This document shows, piece after piece, positions 14,793-27,982 of a DNA stretch of 32,125 bases (position 1 is the stretch's first letter; every line of letters starts with the position of its first letter). Both the position numbers and the translations under genes were made by a program. This DNA comes from Jiangella anatolica (GTDB taxonomy: Bacteria; Actinomycetota; Actinomycetes; Jiangellales; Jiangellaceae). Under the pieces are notes generated by a model, which searched no databases, was not told the origin of the DNA, and saw only the letters and a program-made list of their open reading frames with translations. The stretch is taken from the NCBI RefSeq assembly GCF_003236295.1, contig NZ_POTW01000079.1:1-32125 (forward strand), in the 5' to 3' direction.

Positions 14793-15445
14793 GCATCCGT
14801 GTCGTCGTAGCCGACGACCAGGACCTGGTCCGGACCGGGTTGGTGATGATCCTCGGCGCGCAACCCGACCTCGAGGTCGTGGGCGAGGCAGCAGACGGGC
14901 TCGCAGCGCTCGACCTGGCGACCCGGCTGCGTCCCGATGTCCTCCTCGTCGACATCCGGATGCCCGGGCTCGACGGCGTCGAGGTGACGCGGCGCCTGGC
15001 CGGGCCGGACGTGACGGACCCGATGGCGGTCGTCGTGATCACCACCTTCGACCTCGATGAGTACGTCCTCGGCGCCCTACGCGCCGGCGCCCGCGGCTTC
15101 CTGCTCAAGGACGCCGGGCCGGAGCTCCTCGTGCAGGCCATCCACGCGGCGGCCACCGGGGACGCGCTGATCGCTCCCAACATCACCCGCCGGCTGCTGG
15201 CGACCTTCGCCGACCAGGCGCCGGTCGCACCGGTCCAGCCCATCGACCCGCTCACCGGGCGCGAGGAGGAGGTGCTCGCGCTGGTGGCACGGGGCCGGAC
15301 CAACGCCGAGATCGCCACCGAGCTCTTCGTCGGCCTGAGCACGGTCAAGACCCACGTCGCATCGTTGATGACCAAGCTCGGCGCCCGCAACCGCGTCGAG
15401 ATCGCGATGTGGGCACACGACACCAGACGCCTGAGAGCCGATTAG
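14789..15445 (+). CDS. NarL/LuxR-family DNA-binding response regulator
   Basis: A 218-residue regulator: receiver domain 1-125 with acidic pocket Asp9/Asp10, phosphoacceptor Asp55 (LLVDIRMPG), Thr85 region and Lys107 (FLLKDAG). It has a LuxR-type helix-turn-helix at about 152-210 (LTGREEEVLALVARGRTNAE, then LSTVKTHVASLM). It would be phosphorylated by the overlapping kinase and bind promoter DNA as a dimer. Likely targets include the neighbouring DUF6326 gene or its own operon, by proximity only. It ends 19 bp from the convergent priA stop. Confidence 0.95.
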   Translation: MSIRVVVADDQDLVRTGLVMILGAQPDLEVVGEAADGLAALDLATRLRPDVLLVDIRMPGLDGVEVTRRLAGPDVTDPMAVVVITTFDLDEYVLGALRAGARGFLLKDAGPELLVQAIHAAATGDALIAPNITRRLLATFADQAPVAPVQPIDPLTGREEEVLALVARGRTNAEIATELFVGLSTVKTHVASLMTKLGARNRVEIAMWAHDTRRLRAD

Positions 15446-15464
15446 CGGGTACCGGACATCACGA

Positions 15465-17486
15465 CTAGCCGAAGTCGACGGGGTCGACGCGGACGCGGAC
15501 GGTGCCGCCGGTGCGCCGGGCCGACCGGACGCCCGCCGCCGCGCGCAGGGCCGCGGCCAGCGCCGTCCCGAGGCCGCGCGGCGCCCGGATCATCGCCCGC
15601 GCGCCGTCGTCGACCGGGACCGGGCCGATCACCTCGGCGCCGTCGGGCAGCTCGGCGTGCATGAGCAGGTCGTCGACGTCGGCGGGCGCCCCGGTCAGCT
15701 CGGCCACCCGGGCGGCCGGCGGCAGGTGCAGCGACGCCCGCTCGGCCAGCTCGCGGCCGGCGAACCCGGCCGGGTCCCAGCGGACCAGCGCCTGCACGGC
15801 CGGCGCCGAGGAGTCCGCGACGAGGACGATCTCGCCGCCCATGGCGCCCGGCCGGACCAGGGCCGCGGCCCGCAGCCAGCGGCGCAGCGCCTCCTCGGCC
15901 GCGCGCAGGCCGGTCCGTGCCAGCAGCGCCGTCCCGTCCAGCAGCAGCGCCGCCGGGTACCCACCGTCGGCGACCGGCTCGGCGCCGGGCGTCGCGACGA
16001 CGAGCGCGGGCTCGGACGGCACCGTGTCGCGGACGGCGTCGCCGCGCGACAGCAGCACCGGCACCCCGGGGAACGCCCGGCCCAGCTCCTCCGCCGTCCG
16101 CCGCACGCCGACGACGGTCGCGCGCAGCGTCGGGTTCCCGCACTCCCCGCACCGCCAGGACGGGTGCTCCGTCGCGCACCAGGCGCACCGCGGCGGCCGG
16201 TCGGCCTGGCCGAGCACCAGCGGGCCGGAGCAGGCCGTGCAGCGCGCCGGTGTCCGGCACCGCCCGCAGGCGACGCCGGGCAGGTAGCCGGCCCGCGGCA
16301 CCTGCACCAGGACCGGCCCGCGGGCGAGCCCGGCCCGCGCCGTCCGCCACGCCAGCGACGGCAGCCGGGCGGTGCGGGCGGCCTCGTCGCGGGCCTGCTC
16401 GTGGTCGTCGCCGCTGGCGTGGATGCGCGGCGCCGCCGCCCGCACCGTCGGCCGCGACGGCGTGACGGGCCGGGCCCAGCCGGTGGTCAGCAGCTGCTCG
16501 GCCTCCGCGGTGCGGGCGAACCCGCCGACGACGGCGGCCGCGCCGGCCTGGTGGGCGCGCAGCAGCAGCACCTCGCGCGCGTGCGGGTACGGCGCCCGCG
16601 GCTCGGCGTGCAGGTCGTCGCCGTCGTCCCAGACGAGGACGAGGCCGAGGTCGTGCACCGGCGCGAACGCCGCCGACCGGGTCCCGACGACGGCCTTCAC
16701 GGCGCCGCGGCGTACCGCCAGCCAGCGCTTGTACCGCGTCGACGGTCCGGCGTCGGCGGCCAGCTCGACGTGGCTGCCGGCGCCCAGCAGCGCCGTCAGC
16801 GCCGCCGAGACCTGCGCGAGGTCGCGGCCGTCGGGCACGACGACGAGCGCGCCCCGTCCGCCGGACAGCGTCGTGGCGACCAGCCGGGCGACGAGGTCGG
16901 GCCAGTCGGCGGCCGGGCCGGGATTCCAGACCGCGCGCGGCGCTCCCCCGGCGGCCAGCGCGTCCAGCAGCGCGGCGCCGTCGACGTGCTCGGCCCAGCC
17001 GCCGGGCTCGGGCCGGGCCGGCGGGACCGGCGGATCCGGCGACGCGGCCTTCTCGGCGGTCGCGTGCCGCGGCGGAACGGCGAGGCGCAGCACGTCGGAG
17101 ACGGTGCCGGCGTACCGGTCGGCGACGGCGCGGGCCAGCGCGACGATCTCCGGCGCCAGCACCGGCTCGGCCGACACGACGCGACGTAGCCGGGCCAGCT
17201 TGCCCTCGTGGTCGCTGGCGTCGGTGCGGGCGACGACGAAGCCGTCGTGGTCGGTGCCGGCGAACCGCACCGACACGCGCGCACCCACGACCGCGTCGCC
17301 GTCCATCGAGGCCGGCACGAGGTAGTCGAACGGCCGGTCCAGGTGCGGCAGCCCGACGTCGACCAGCACCTGGGCCACCGGCAGCTCGGCCGCGACCGGC
17401 TCCGGTTCACGGGTGCGGAACCGGCGCCGGCCGGGCGCGGCGACCAGCGCCAACTGGTCGGGCTCGGCCGGCTCGGATGCGCTCAC
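15465..17486 (-). CDS. priA: Primosomal protein N' (PriA), helicase-degenerate actinobacterial form
   Basis: A 673-residue protein with the PriA N-terminal DNA-binding domain (about 35-140, VAQVLVDVGLPHLDRPFDYL). All eight zinc cysteines are present as four CxxC pairs (407/410, 416/419, 434/437, 446/449). The helicase motifs are gone: no GKT Walker A at about 187-195 (WNPGPAADW), and the DEAH position reads WDDGDDLH (286-293). This degeneration is known for actinobacterial PriA, which is expected to lack helicase activity but may still load the replication restart machinery. GTG at 17486 is the likely start. The gene is 62 bp downstream of metK, as in many actinobacteria. Confidence 0.9.
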   Translation of the reverse strand: MSASEPAEPDQLALVAAPGRRRFRTREPEPVAAELPVAQVLVDVGLPHLDRPFDYLVPASMDGDAVVGARVSVRFAGTDHDGFVVARTDASDHEGKLARLRRVVSAEPVLAPEIVALARAVADRYAGTVSDVLRLAVPPRHATAEKAASPDPPVPPARPEPGGWAEHVDGAALLDALAAGGAPRAVWNPGPAADWPDLVARLVATTLSGGRGALVVVPDGRDLAQVSAALTALLGAGSHVELAADAGPSTRYKRWLAVRRGAVKAVVGTRSAAFAPVHDLGLVLVWDDGDDLHAEPRAPYPHAREVLLLRAHQAGAAAVVGGFARTAEAEQLLTTGWARPVTPSRPTVRAAAPRIHASGDDHEQARDEAARTARLPSLAWRTARAGLARGPVLVQVPRAGYLPGVACGRCRTPARCTACSGPLVLGQADRPPRCAWCATEHPSWRCGECGNPTLRATVVGVRRTAEELGRAFPGVPVLLSRGDAVRDTVPSEPALVVATPGAEPVADGGYPAALLLDGTALLARTGLRAAEEALRRWLRAAALVRPGAMGGEIVLVADSSAPAVQALVRWDPAGFAGRELAERASLHLPPAARVAELTGAPADVDDLLMHAELPDGAEVIGPVPVDDGARAMIRAPRGLGTALAAALRAAAGVRSARRTGGTVRVRVDPVDFG

Positions 17487-17548
17487 AGACCGTTTCTACC
17501 GCACCGGCGGACCCGGCCAGCGGTTGTCCACAGGACCGATCGGGCCGA

Positions 17549-18739
17549 TCAACCCGCGGCCGCCTGCAGGGCGTCGACCCGGTCGGTGCGCTCCCAGGTG
17601 AAGTCCGGCAGCTCGCGGCCGAAGTGGCCGTAGGCGGCGGTCTGCGCGTAGATCGGCCGCTTCAGGTCCAGGTCGCGGATGATCGCGGCCGGGCGCAGGT
17701 CGAAGACCTCGCTGACGGCGCGCTCGATGCGCTCCAGCGGGACCGTCTCGGTGCCGAAGCACTCCAGGAAGACGCCCACCGGCTCGGCCTTGCCGATCGC
17801 GTAGGCGACCTGGACCTCGCAGCGGCGGGCCAGCCCGGCCGCGACGACGTTCTTGGCCACCCAGCGCATCGCGTAGGCGCCGGAACGGTCCACCTTCGAC
17901 GGGTCCTTGCCGCTGAACGCGCCGCCGCCGTGGCGGGCCATGCCGCCGTAGGTGTCGATGATGATCTTGCGGCCGGTGAGGCCGGCGTCGCCCATCGGGC
18001 CGCCGATCTCGAACCGTCCGGTCGGGTTCACCAGCAGCCGGGCGTCGTGGCCGTCGAGCTCGAACTGCTCGAGCACCGGCTTGACGACCTGGTTGGCGAT
18101 GTCGGGCGTGAGCAGCTGGTCGAGGTCGATGTTCGCGGCGTGCTGCGTCGACACGACGACGGTGTCGAGGCGGACCGGGCGGTCGCCGTCGTACTCGATG
18201 GTGACCTGGGTCTTGCCGTCGGGGCGCAGGTACGGGACCGCGCCGGAGCGGCGGACCTCGGACAGCCGCTGCGCGAGCCGGTGCGCGACGATGATCGGCA
18301 GCGGCATCAGCTCGGGCGTCTCGTCGCTGGCGTAGCCGAACATCAGGCCCTGGTCGCCGGCGCCCTGAAGGTCCAGCGGGTCGAGGTCGCCCTCGACGCG
18401 GTGCTCGTACGCGGAGTCCACACCCTGCGCGATGTCGCGCGACTGCGAGCCGATCGAGACCGACACGCCGCACGAGTACCCGTCGAAGCCCTTCGTCGAC
18501 GAGTCGTACCCGATGCCGAGGATGGTCTCGCGGACGATCCCCGGGATGTCGGCGTAGCCCTGGGTGGTCACCTCGCCGGCGACGTGCACCAGCCCGGTGG
18601 TCACCATGGACTCCACCGCGACGCGGCTGTTCGGGTCGTCCTTCAGCAGCGCGTCGAGCACGGCGTCACTGATCTGGTCGCAGATCTTGTCCGGGTGACC
18701 CTCGGTGACGGATTCGGATGTGAACAGACGTAGAGACAA
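17549..18739 (-). CDS. metK: S-adenosylmethionine synthase
   Basis: A 396-residue enzyme making S-adenosylmethionine from ATP and methionine in the cytoplasm. Motifs are [13 protein letters not shown] (6-18, nucleotide and metal binding), [11 protein letters not shown] (126-136, the MAT signature) and [16 protein letters not shown], the second signature. Length is normal (about 400). I choose the TTG at 18739 ([10 protein letters not shown]) because AGAGGGGG lies just upstream and relatives begin there. A longer in-frame extension upstream would add 32 unconserved residues. I saw no SAM riboswitch in the 126-bp leader. It follows coaBC and precedes priA on the same strand. Confidence 0.96.
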   Translation of the reverse strand: MSLRLFTSESVTEGHPDKICDQISDAVLDALLKDDPNSRVAVESMVTTGLVHVAGEVTTQGYADIPGIVRETILGIGYDSSTKGFDGYSCGVSVSIGSQSRDIAQGVDSAYEHRVEGDLDPLDLQGAGDQGLMFGYASDETPELMPLPIIVAHRLAQRLSEVRRSGAVPYLRPDGKTQVTIEYDGDRPVRLDTVVVSTQHAANIDLDQLLTPDIANQVVKPVLEQFELDGHDARLLVNPTGRFEIGGPMGDAGLTGRKIIIDTYGGMARHGGGAFSGKDPSKVDRSGAYAMRWVAKNVVAAGLARRCEVQVAYAIGKAEPVGVFLECFGTETVPLERIERAVSEVFDLRPAAIIRDLDLKRPIYAQTAAYGHFGRELPDFTWERTDRVDALQAAAG

Positions 18740-18811
18740 CGCAAGCCCCCTCTTGGCACGCGGACCACCGTCCGGGCAGCCCAACTGTAGGGTAATGTCC
18801 CGCCGTCCGCG

Positions 18812-18842
18812 CCGGAAGGTCCACGGGCTGGACAATTTCCGG
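18812..18842 (-). terminator. Hairpin after coaBC (probable terminator)
   Basis: A two-step inverted repeat: outer arms CCGGAA and TTCCGG (18812-18817, 18837-18842) and inner arms GTCCA and TGGAC (18819-18823, 18829-18833) with a 5-base loop. It begins 24 bp past the coaBC stop. There is no U-run. It could also lie in the metK leader if transcription reads through. Confidence 0.5.
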
Positions 18843-18865
18843 CCGCATCCTGAGACGGCGGCGTT

Positions 18866-20080
18866 TCAGAGCCTGGCGCGGACCAGATCCCACACGATGT
18901 GCGCGAGCGCCGTCTTCGGCCCGTTCGCCACGGTGACCGCGCTGCCGTCGGCACCGAGCACGACCGCCGCGTTGTCCTCCGTCTCGAACCCGCGGTCCGC
19001 GCCGACCTCGTTCACCACCAGCAGGTCGCAGCCCTTGGCGGCGAGTTTCGCCCGGCCGTGGTCGAGCACGGTGCCCGACGCGTCGCCGGTCTCGGCCGCG
19101 AACCCGACGACGACCTGCTTCGGGTCCGGCCGGTGCGCGGCCAGGTGGGCCAGGATGTCGGTGGTCCGCTCCAGCTCGATCACCGGCGACGACCCGTCCG
19201 CCGCCTTCTTGATCTTCGTGTCGGTGTAGGCGGCCGGCCGGAAGTCGGCGACGGCGGCGGCCATGACGACGGCGTCCGCGCCCGCCGCGGCGGCCAGCAT
19301 CGCGTCGTACAACTGCGCCGCCGAGCCGACCCGGACGATGTCGACGCCGGCCGGGTCGGGCAGCGCCACGTTCGCCGCGACCAGCGTCACCTTCGCCCCA
19401 CGGGCCGCGGCGGCCCGGGCCAGCGCGTAGCCCTGCCGGCCGGACGAGCGGTTGCCGAGGAAGCGCACCGGGTCCAGGTGCTCGCGGGTGCCGCCGGCGG
19501 AGACGACGACGTGCCGGCCGGTGAGGTCCGGCCCGGCCGTGCCGCGGGCCAGCACGTCGGTGACGTAGGCGAAGATGTCGGCGGGCTCGGGCAGCCGGCC
19601 CTTGCCGGTGTCGGCGCCGGTCAGCCGCCCGACGGCGGGCTCGACGACGAGCGCGCCGCGCTCGCGCAGGGTGGCGACGTTGGCCACCGTCGCCGGGTGC
19701 TCCCACATCTCGGTGTGCATGGCCGGCACGAAGATCACCGGCCCGCGCGCCGTCAGCAGGGTCGACGTCAGCAGGTCGTCGGCCAGCCCCGCGGCGGCCT
19801 TGGCCAGCAGGTCCGCCGTCGCCGGCGCGACCAGCACCAGGTCGGCCCGCCGTCCGATGCGCACGTGCGGGACCTCGTGGACGTCCTCGAAGACCTCGGT
19901 GCGGGCCGGCCGTCCCGACAACGCGGCCCAGGTCGGCTCCCCGACGAATCGGAGGGCCGACCTGGTGGGTACCACGGTGACGCCGTGGCCGGACTCGGTG
20001 AGCCGGCGCAGCACGTCGGCGACCTTGTACGCAGCGATGCCGCCGCCGACCCCGAGGACGATTTCGATTTGCCGGGTCAT
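18866..20080 (-). CDS. coaBC: Bifunctional phosphopantothenoylcysteine decarboxylase/phosphopantothenate-cysteine ligase CoaBC
   Basis: A 404-residue fusion for two steps of coenzyme A synthesis. The N-terminal CoaC part (1-180) is an FMN decarboxylase with GGGIAAYK (12-19), catalytic His72 (EVPHVRIG) and PAMHTEMW (119-126), where many bacteria have Asn in place of His122. To my knowledge the His form is normal in actinobacteria. The C-terminal CoaB ligase part (about 185-404) has SAGGTREHLDPVR, NRSSG (from Asn210), ADFRP and the KIKK loop (289-292). Its place after rpoZ and before metK matches the conserved actinobacterial order. ATG at 20080 with an upstream GGTGA is the start. Confidence 0.95.
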   Translation of the reverse strand: MTRQIEIVLGVGGGIAAYKVADVLRRLTESGHGVTVVPTRSALRFVGEPTWAALSGRPARTEVFEDVHEVPHVRIGRRADLVLVAPATADLLAKAAAGLADDLLTSTLLTARGPVIFVPAMHTEMWEHPATVANVATLRERGALVVEPAVGRLTGADTGKGRLPEPADIFAYVTDVLARGTAGPDLTGRHVVVSAGGTREHLDPVRFLGNRSSGRQGYALARAAAARGAKVTLVAANVALPDPAGVDIVRVGSAAQLYDAMLAAAAGADAVVMAAAVADFRPAAYTDTKIKKAADGSSPVIELERTTDILAHLAAHRPDPKQVVVGFAAETGDASGTVLDHGRAKLAAKGCDLLVVNEVGADRGFETEDNAAVVLGADGSAVTVANGPKTALAHIVWDLVRARL

Positions 20081-20123
20081 GCGACGTTCACCCGCGCTCT
20101 CTAGACATCCTCAGCCCTGGATC

Positions 20124-20160
20124 GATGGTCGGGAGGACCTGCGGCCCTCCACTCACCATC
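20124..20160 (-). promoter_or_regulatory. Two-tier hairpin upstream of coaBC
   Basis: Outer arms GATGGT (20124-20129) and ACCATC (20155-20160) enclose inner arms GGAGG (20132-20136) and CCTCC (20146-20150). It lies 44-80 bp before the coaBC start and just past the rpoZ terminator hairpin. It could be a second terminator or a leader structure of coaBC. Confidence 0.35.
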
Positions 20161-20175
20161 AATGTCGCCTGACCC

Positions 20176-20205
20176 GGCGGTTCGGCCATGGCGGGCCGGA
20201 CCGCC
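20176..20205 (-). terminator. Hairpin terminator after rpoZ
   Basis: GGCGGTTCGGCC (20176-20187) and GGCCGGACCGCC (20194-20205) form a 12-bp stem with one G-T pair and a 6-base loop, directly after the rpoZ stop. There is no U-run on the minus strand. Confidence 0.6.
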
Positions 20206-20206
20206 G

Positions 20207-20545
20207 TCAGCTCTGCTGCTCGGTGGCGCTGTCGGCCGCCGGCGCCGGCGTGGCCGGGAGCTCGGCGTCGATGTCGTTCGGGTCGATGTGCTCGGCGGTG
20301 AGCAGGCCGGCGTCGATCTCGCGCAGCGCGATGGACAGCGGCTTCTCCTGCACGTGCGTCTCGACGAGCGGCCCGACGTACTCGAGCAGCCCCTCGCCGA
20401 GCTGGGAGTAGTAGGCGTTGATCTGCCGCGCCCGCTTGGCCGCGTAGATGACCAGGCCGTACTTGGAGTCGGTCTTGGCCAGCAGGTCGTCGATGGGTGG
20501 GAAAGTGATGCCCTCGGCAACGCCTTGGGTACCGGACACGCTCAT
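20207..20545 (-). CDS. rpoZ: DNA-directed RNA polymerase omega subunit
   Basis: The small RNA polymerase subunit that helps fold and hold the beta-prime subunit. The core [20 protein letters not shown], then [19 protein letters not shown], then [20 protein letters not shown] is near-invariant in actinobacterial omega. The tail is Ala/Pro/Asp rich. The start is uncertain. ATG at 20545 overlaps the gmk stop as ATGA, but the GGAGG lies only one base before it. GTG at 20539, two codons on, has seven-base spacing and gives MSGTQG, the usual beginning of relatives. I list the ATG because of the coupling overlap. Length is 112 or 110 residues, normal for the group. Confidence 0.94.
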   Translation of the reverse strand: MSVSGTQGVAEGITFPPIDDLLAKTDSKYGLVIYAAKRARQINAYYSQLGEGLLEYVGPLVETHVQEKPLSIALREIDAGLLTAEHIDPNDIDAELPATPAPAADSATEQQS

Positions 20546-21144
20546 GCCTCCGGGCTTGTCAAGTGGGGTGTACGCATCAAGGCTACCAACTCTTCGCAAA
20601 CCGTCTCGACGTCGGTGTTCACGAGCGTGACGTCGAACTCGGCCTCCGCGGCCAGCTCCTCGCGGGCGGTGGTCAGCCGGCGTTCCCGTTCGGCCTCGCT
20701 CTCGGTGCCGCGGCCGATCAGCCGGCGCACCAGCTCGTCCCAGCTCGGCGGCGCGAGGAACACGAACAGCGCGTCCGGGATGGTCCGGCGGACCTGGCGA
20801 GCGCCCTGCAGGTCGATCTCAAGCAGCACCGAATGGCCGTTGGCGAGCGCGCGCTCGACCGGGCCACGCGGCGTGCCGTACTTGGCCCGCTTGTGCACGA
20901 CGGCCCACTCGAGGAACTCGCCGTGCTCGATCATCTTGTCGAACGTCGCGTCGTCGACGAAGTGGTAGTGCTCGCCGTCGATCTCCCGCGGCCGCGGCGG
21001 CCGGGTGGTCGTGGACACCGAGATCCACAGCTCCGGGTGCGCCGCGCGCAGCTTCTTGACGACGGTCGTCTTTCCGACCGCCGTCGGCCCCGACAGGACG
21101 ATGACCCGCGGGGCCGACCGCGGATGGGACGTGTGCAGGCTCAA
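20542..21144 (-). CDS. gmk: Guanylate kinase
   Basis: A 200-residue enzyme phosphorylating GMP to GDP with ATP. It has the P-loop GPTAVGKT (19-26), where Ala-Val replaces the common Gly/Ser-Val variants. It also has [19 protein letters not shown] (GMP-binding), [17 protein letters not shown], and [13 protein letters not shown]. The start is TTG at 21144, which overlaps the IHF stop as TTGA. No ATG or GTG lies between it and the P-loop strand, so TTG is well supported. It is translationally coupled to both neighbours (IHF upstream, rpoZ downstream). This order is standard in actinobacteria. Confidence 0.95.
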   Translation of the reverse strand: MSLHTSHPRSAPRVIVLSGPTAVGKTTVVKKLRAAHPELWISVSTTTRPPRPREIDGEHYHFVDDATFDKMIEHGEFLEWAVVHKRAKYGTPRGPVERALANGHSVLLEIDLQGARQVRRTIPDALFVFLAPPSWDELVRRLIGRGTESEAERERRLTTAREELAAEAEFDVTLVNTDVETVCEELVALMRTPHLTSPEA

Positions 21145-21455
21145 CCGCCGAAACGCTCGATCAGCGCTGCCGACTGGTTGTTGCCCAGGCCGCGCACGCG
21201 ACGGGTCTCGGCGATGCCGATCTCCTCCATGATCTGCTTGGCGCGGACCTTACCGACGCCGGGCATCGACTCGAGGAGGGCGGAAACCTTCATCTTGCCG
21301 ATGACCTCATTCTTCTCGCCTTCCTTGAGCACGTCACCGAGACGGGCTCCGGCGTTCTTCAGGCGGTTCTTGACCTCCGCACGCTCCCGGCGAGCTTCGG
21401 CAGCCTTCTCGAGTGCGGCCGCGCGCTGTTCGGGAGTCAGGTTAGGGAGCGCCAC
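21141..21455 (-). CDS. Integration host factor, actinobacterial type (mIHF/sIHF)
   Basis: A 104-residue nucleoid protein: a long basic N-terminal helix (about 8-36, [20 protein letters not shown]) followed by a helix-two-turns-helix fold ([20 protein letters not shown], then [10 protein letters not shown]). Family members (mIHF of mycobacteria, sIHF of streptomycetes) bend and compact DNA and are unrelated to E. coli IHF. GTG at 21455 is chosen because GAGGTGA precedes it and homologues start [11 protein letters not shown]. An upstream in-frame start would add 16 unconserved residues. It is followed immediately by gmk with a 4-bp overlap. A promoter is visible about 75 bp upstream. Confidence 0.95.
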   Translation of the reverse strand: MALPNLTPEQRAAALEKAAEARRERAEVKNRLKNAGARLGDVLKEGEKNEVIGKMKVSALLESMPGVGKVRAKQIMEEIGIAETRRVRGLGNNQSAALIERFGG

Positions 21456-21527
21456 GAGCGGGTCACCTCTGTTGTGTCGTTGTGTGGATGTGGGTCCGAC
21501 CACCGCTTGTGATGGCCTTGTTTCAGG

Positions 21528-21557
21528 AACCTAGCGAGTGAACCGCCAGGTCAGCAA
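21528..21557 (-). promoter_or_regulatory. Promoter of the IHF-gmk-rpoZ unit
   Basis: On the minus strand TTGCTG (21557 to 21552) and TAGGTT (21533 to 21528) are separated by 18 bases, a fair housekeeping sigma-factor match. The leader would be roughly 65 bases to the GTG at 21455. Confidence 0.5.
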
Positions 21558-21640
21558 CGCAATCCACCGTACCTGTCCGGACGAATCCACGGTACGAGGT
21601 CCCCCGCGTGTCGCGCTGGAAGTCGCCGAATTCGCGCCGG

Positions 21641-22504
21641 TCAGGCCCCGGTGGAGGCACGAAACAGCAGGTCACGGACGTCGTCGATGGTCTTCTGGGC
21701 GGCCGCGCGGAGCGCCCGCGGATCCGGTCCGGCGGACAGGACCTCCCGTGACGCCGACGGCACGACCTGCGGCAAGGCCGCCCCGAACACCGTCGCGAGG
21801 TCCGCGACGGTGGCGCCCTGGGCCCCGATGCCGGGCGCCAGCAGCGGCCCGCCGACGGCGAGGTCCTCGCCGCTCCCGCCGGTCGCCGCCCCTCCTGTGG
21901 TGGCGCCGACGACGACGCCGACGGAGCCCAGCGGCTCGGCGCCGGCGTTCGCCGCCCGGACGTGGTCGAGCATCGTCCCGGCGACGGTGCGGCCGTCGGC
22001 GGTCGTCGCGCGCTGGACCTCCGGGCCCTCCGGGTTGGACGTCAGCGCCAGCACGAACACGCCGTTGCCGTGCGCCGCCGCGGTGTCGAGGACCGGCCGC
22101 AGCGACTCGAAGCCCAGGTACGGCGAGACGGTGACGGCGTCGGCGCACAGCGGCGACGCCGGGTCGCAGTAGGCATCGGCGTAGGCCTGCATCGTCGAGC
22201 CGATGTCGCCGCGCTTGACGTCGAGCAGGACGAGCGCGCCGGCGGCCCTCGCGTCGGCGATGACGTTCTCCAGCACGGCCACGCCACGGGAGCCGTGCCG
22301 CTCGAAGAACGCCGACTGCGGCTTGAGCAGCGCGACCGTGTCCCCCAGCGCCTCGACGGCGGTGCGGGCGAACCGCTCCAGCCCGTCGACGTCGTCGGTC
22401 AGGCCCCAGGCGGTGAGCAGGCCGGGATGCGGGTCGATGCCGGCGCAGAACGGCCCGCGGGCGGCCATCGCGGCGTGCAGCCGCGCCCCGAACGTCTCGG
22501 TCAC
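21641..22504 (-). CDS. pyrF: Orotidine 5'-phosphate decarboxylase, type 2
   Basis: A 287-residue enzyme converting OMP to UMP, the last step of de novo pyrimidine synthesis. The active-site segment is [16 protein letters not shown], with D95, K97 and D100. The length (about 285 against about 235 for type 1) and the beginning [12 protein letters not shown] place it in the type 2 (mycobacterial) branch. GTG at 22504 overlaps the pyrD stop as GTGA. It is the last gene of the pyr operon. The gap of 185 bp to IHF contains the IHF promoter and a weak inverted repeat, CGTACC and GGTACG. Confidence 0.94.
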   Translation of the reverse strand: MTETFGARLHAAMAARGPFCAGIDPHPGLLTAWGLTDDVDGLERFARTAVEALGDTVALLKPQSAFFERHGSRGVAVLENVIADARAAGALVLLDVKRGDIGSTMQAYADAYCDPASPLCADAVTVSPYLGFESLRPVLDTAAAHGNGVFVLALTSNPEGPEVQRATTADGRTVAGTMLDHVRAANAGAEPLGSVGVVVGATTGGAATGGSGEDLAVGGPLLAPGIGAQGATVADLATVFGAALPQVVPSASREVLSAGPDPRALRAAAQKTIDDVRDLLFRASTGA

Positions 22505-23561
22505 TGGTCCTCCTCGATCAGGCGGGCGAGCTCGCGCTGGACGCGGGCCGGCCAGAACGGGCCGCCGTAGATGAAGGCGGTGTAGGCCTGGACGAGGGTC
22601 GCGCCGGCGCGCAGCCGCTCGTGGGCGTCCGCGGCGGAGGCGATGCCGCCGGCCGAGATCAGCGTCAGCCGGTCGCCGGCGGCGCCGTGCAGCAGCCGCA
22701 GCACGGCCAGCGACCGGTCGGCCAGCGGCGCGCCGGACAGCCCGCCGGCGCCGGCCCGCTCGACCGCGACCGGCGTGGAGCGCAGCCCGTCGCGGCCGAT
22801 GGTGGTGTTCGTCGCGATGACGCCGTCCAACTCCAGCTCCAGCGCCAGCTTCGCCACCGCGAGCACGTCGTCGTCGCCGAGGTCGGGGGCGATCTTCACC
22901 AGCAGCGGCACCCGCCGCGACGTGACGGCGTCGGCCTGCGCGCGGACGGCGACCAGCAGCGGCCGCAGCTTCTCCACCGCCTGCAGGTCGCGCAGGCCGG
23001 GCGTGTTCGGCGAGCTGACGTTGACGACCAGGTAGTCGGCGTACGGCGCGAGCAGCCGGGTGCTGGCCTCGTAGTCGGCGATCGCGTCGGCCTCCGGCAC
23101 CGCCTTGGACTTGCCGATGTTGACGCCGACGACGACCGGCAGCGCGCCGCGGCGGCGCCGGCGCCGGGCCAGCCGCGCGGCCACCACGGCGGCACCGTCG
23201 TTGTTGAAGCCCATCCGGTTGACGACGGCGCGGTCGGCCACCAGCCGGTGCAGCCGCGGCTTCGGGTTGCCCGGCTGCGGCCGTCCGGTGACGGTCCCGA
23301 CCTCGACGAACGCGAAGCCGAGGCCGGCCAGGCTGTCGATGCCGGTGGCGTTCTTGTCGAACCCGGCGGCCAGGCCCAGGTGGCCGGGGAAGTGCAGCCC
23401 GAACGCCTCGACACCGGGCCCGCGCGGGGTGAGCCGGCGCCGTCCGTACGCCGCCAGCCCCGGCACCCGGGCGGCCAGCCGCATCGCGGCGAACGCGCCC
23501 CGGTGCGCCTTCTCCGCGTCGAGCCTCGACAGCACCCGCCGGAACAGCAGGTCGTACGCCG

Positions 23562-23565
<4 letters not shown>
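22501..23565 (-). CDS. pyrD: Dihydroorotate dehydrogenase (quinone), class 2
   Basis: A 354-residue membrane-associated FMN enzyme oxidising dihydroorotate to orotate with quinone. The amphipathic N-terminal extension ([20 protein letters not shown]) is the class 2 quinone-access region. Motifs are [14 protein letters not shown] (64-77), [25 protein letters not shown] (116-123) and NVSSPNTPG (182-190) with the catalytic serine. A run of six arginines (134-139) in a surface region is unusual. GTG at 23565 overlaps the carB stop as GTGA. Placement between carB and pyrF matches streptomycetes. Mycobacteria lack pyrD here. Confidence 0.94.

Positions 23566-27978
<4,413 letters not shown>

Positions 27979-27982
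<4 letters not shown>

Noticed and set aside
18740-18865. SAM riboswitch in front of metK
   Set aside because: Apart from the hairpin at 18812-18842 there are no conserved riboswitch core sequences that I can recognise.
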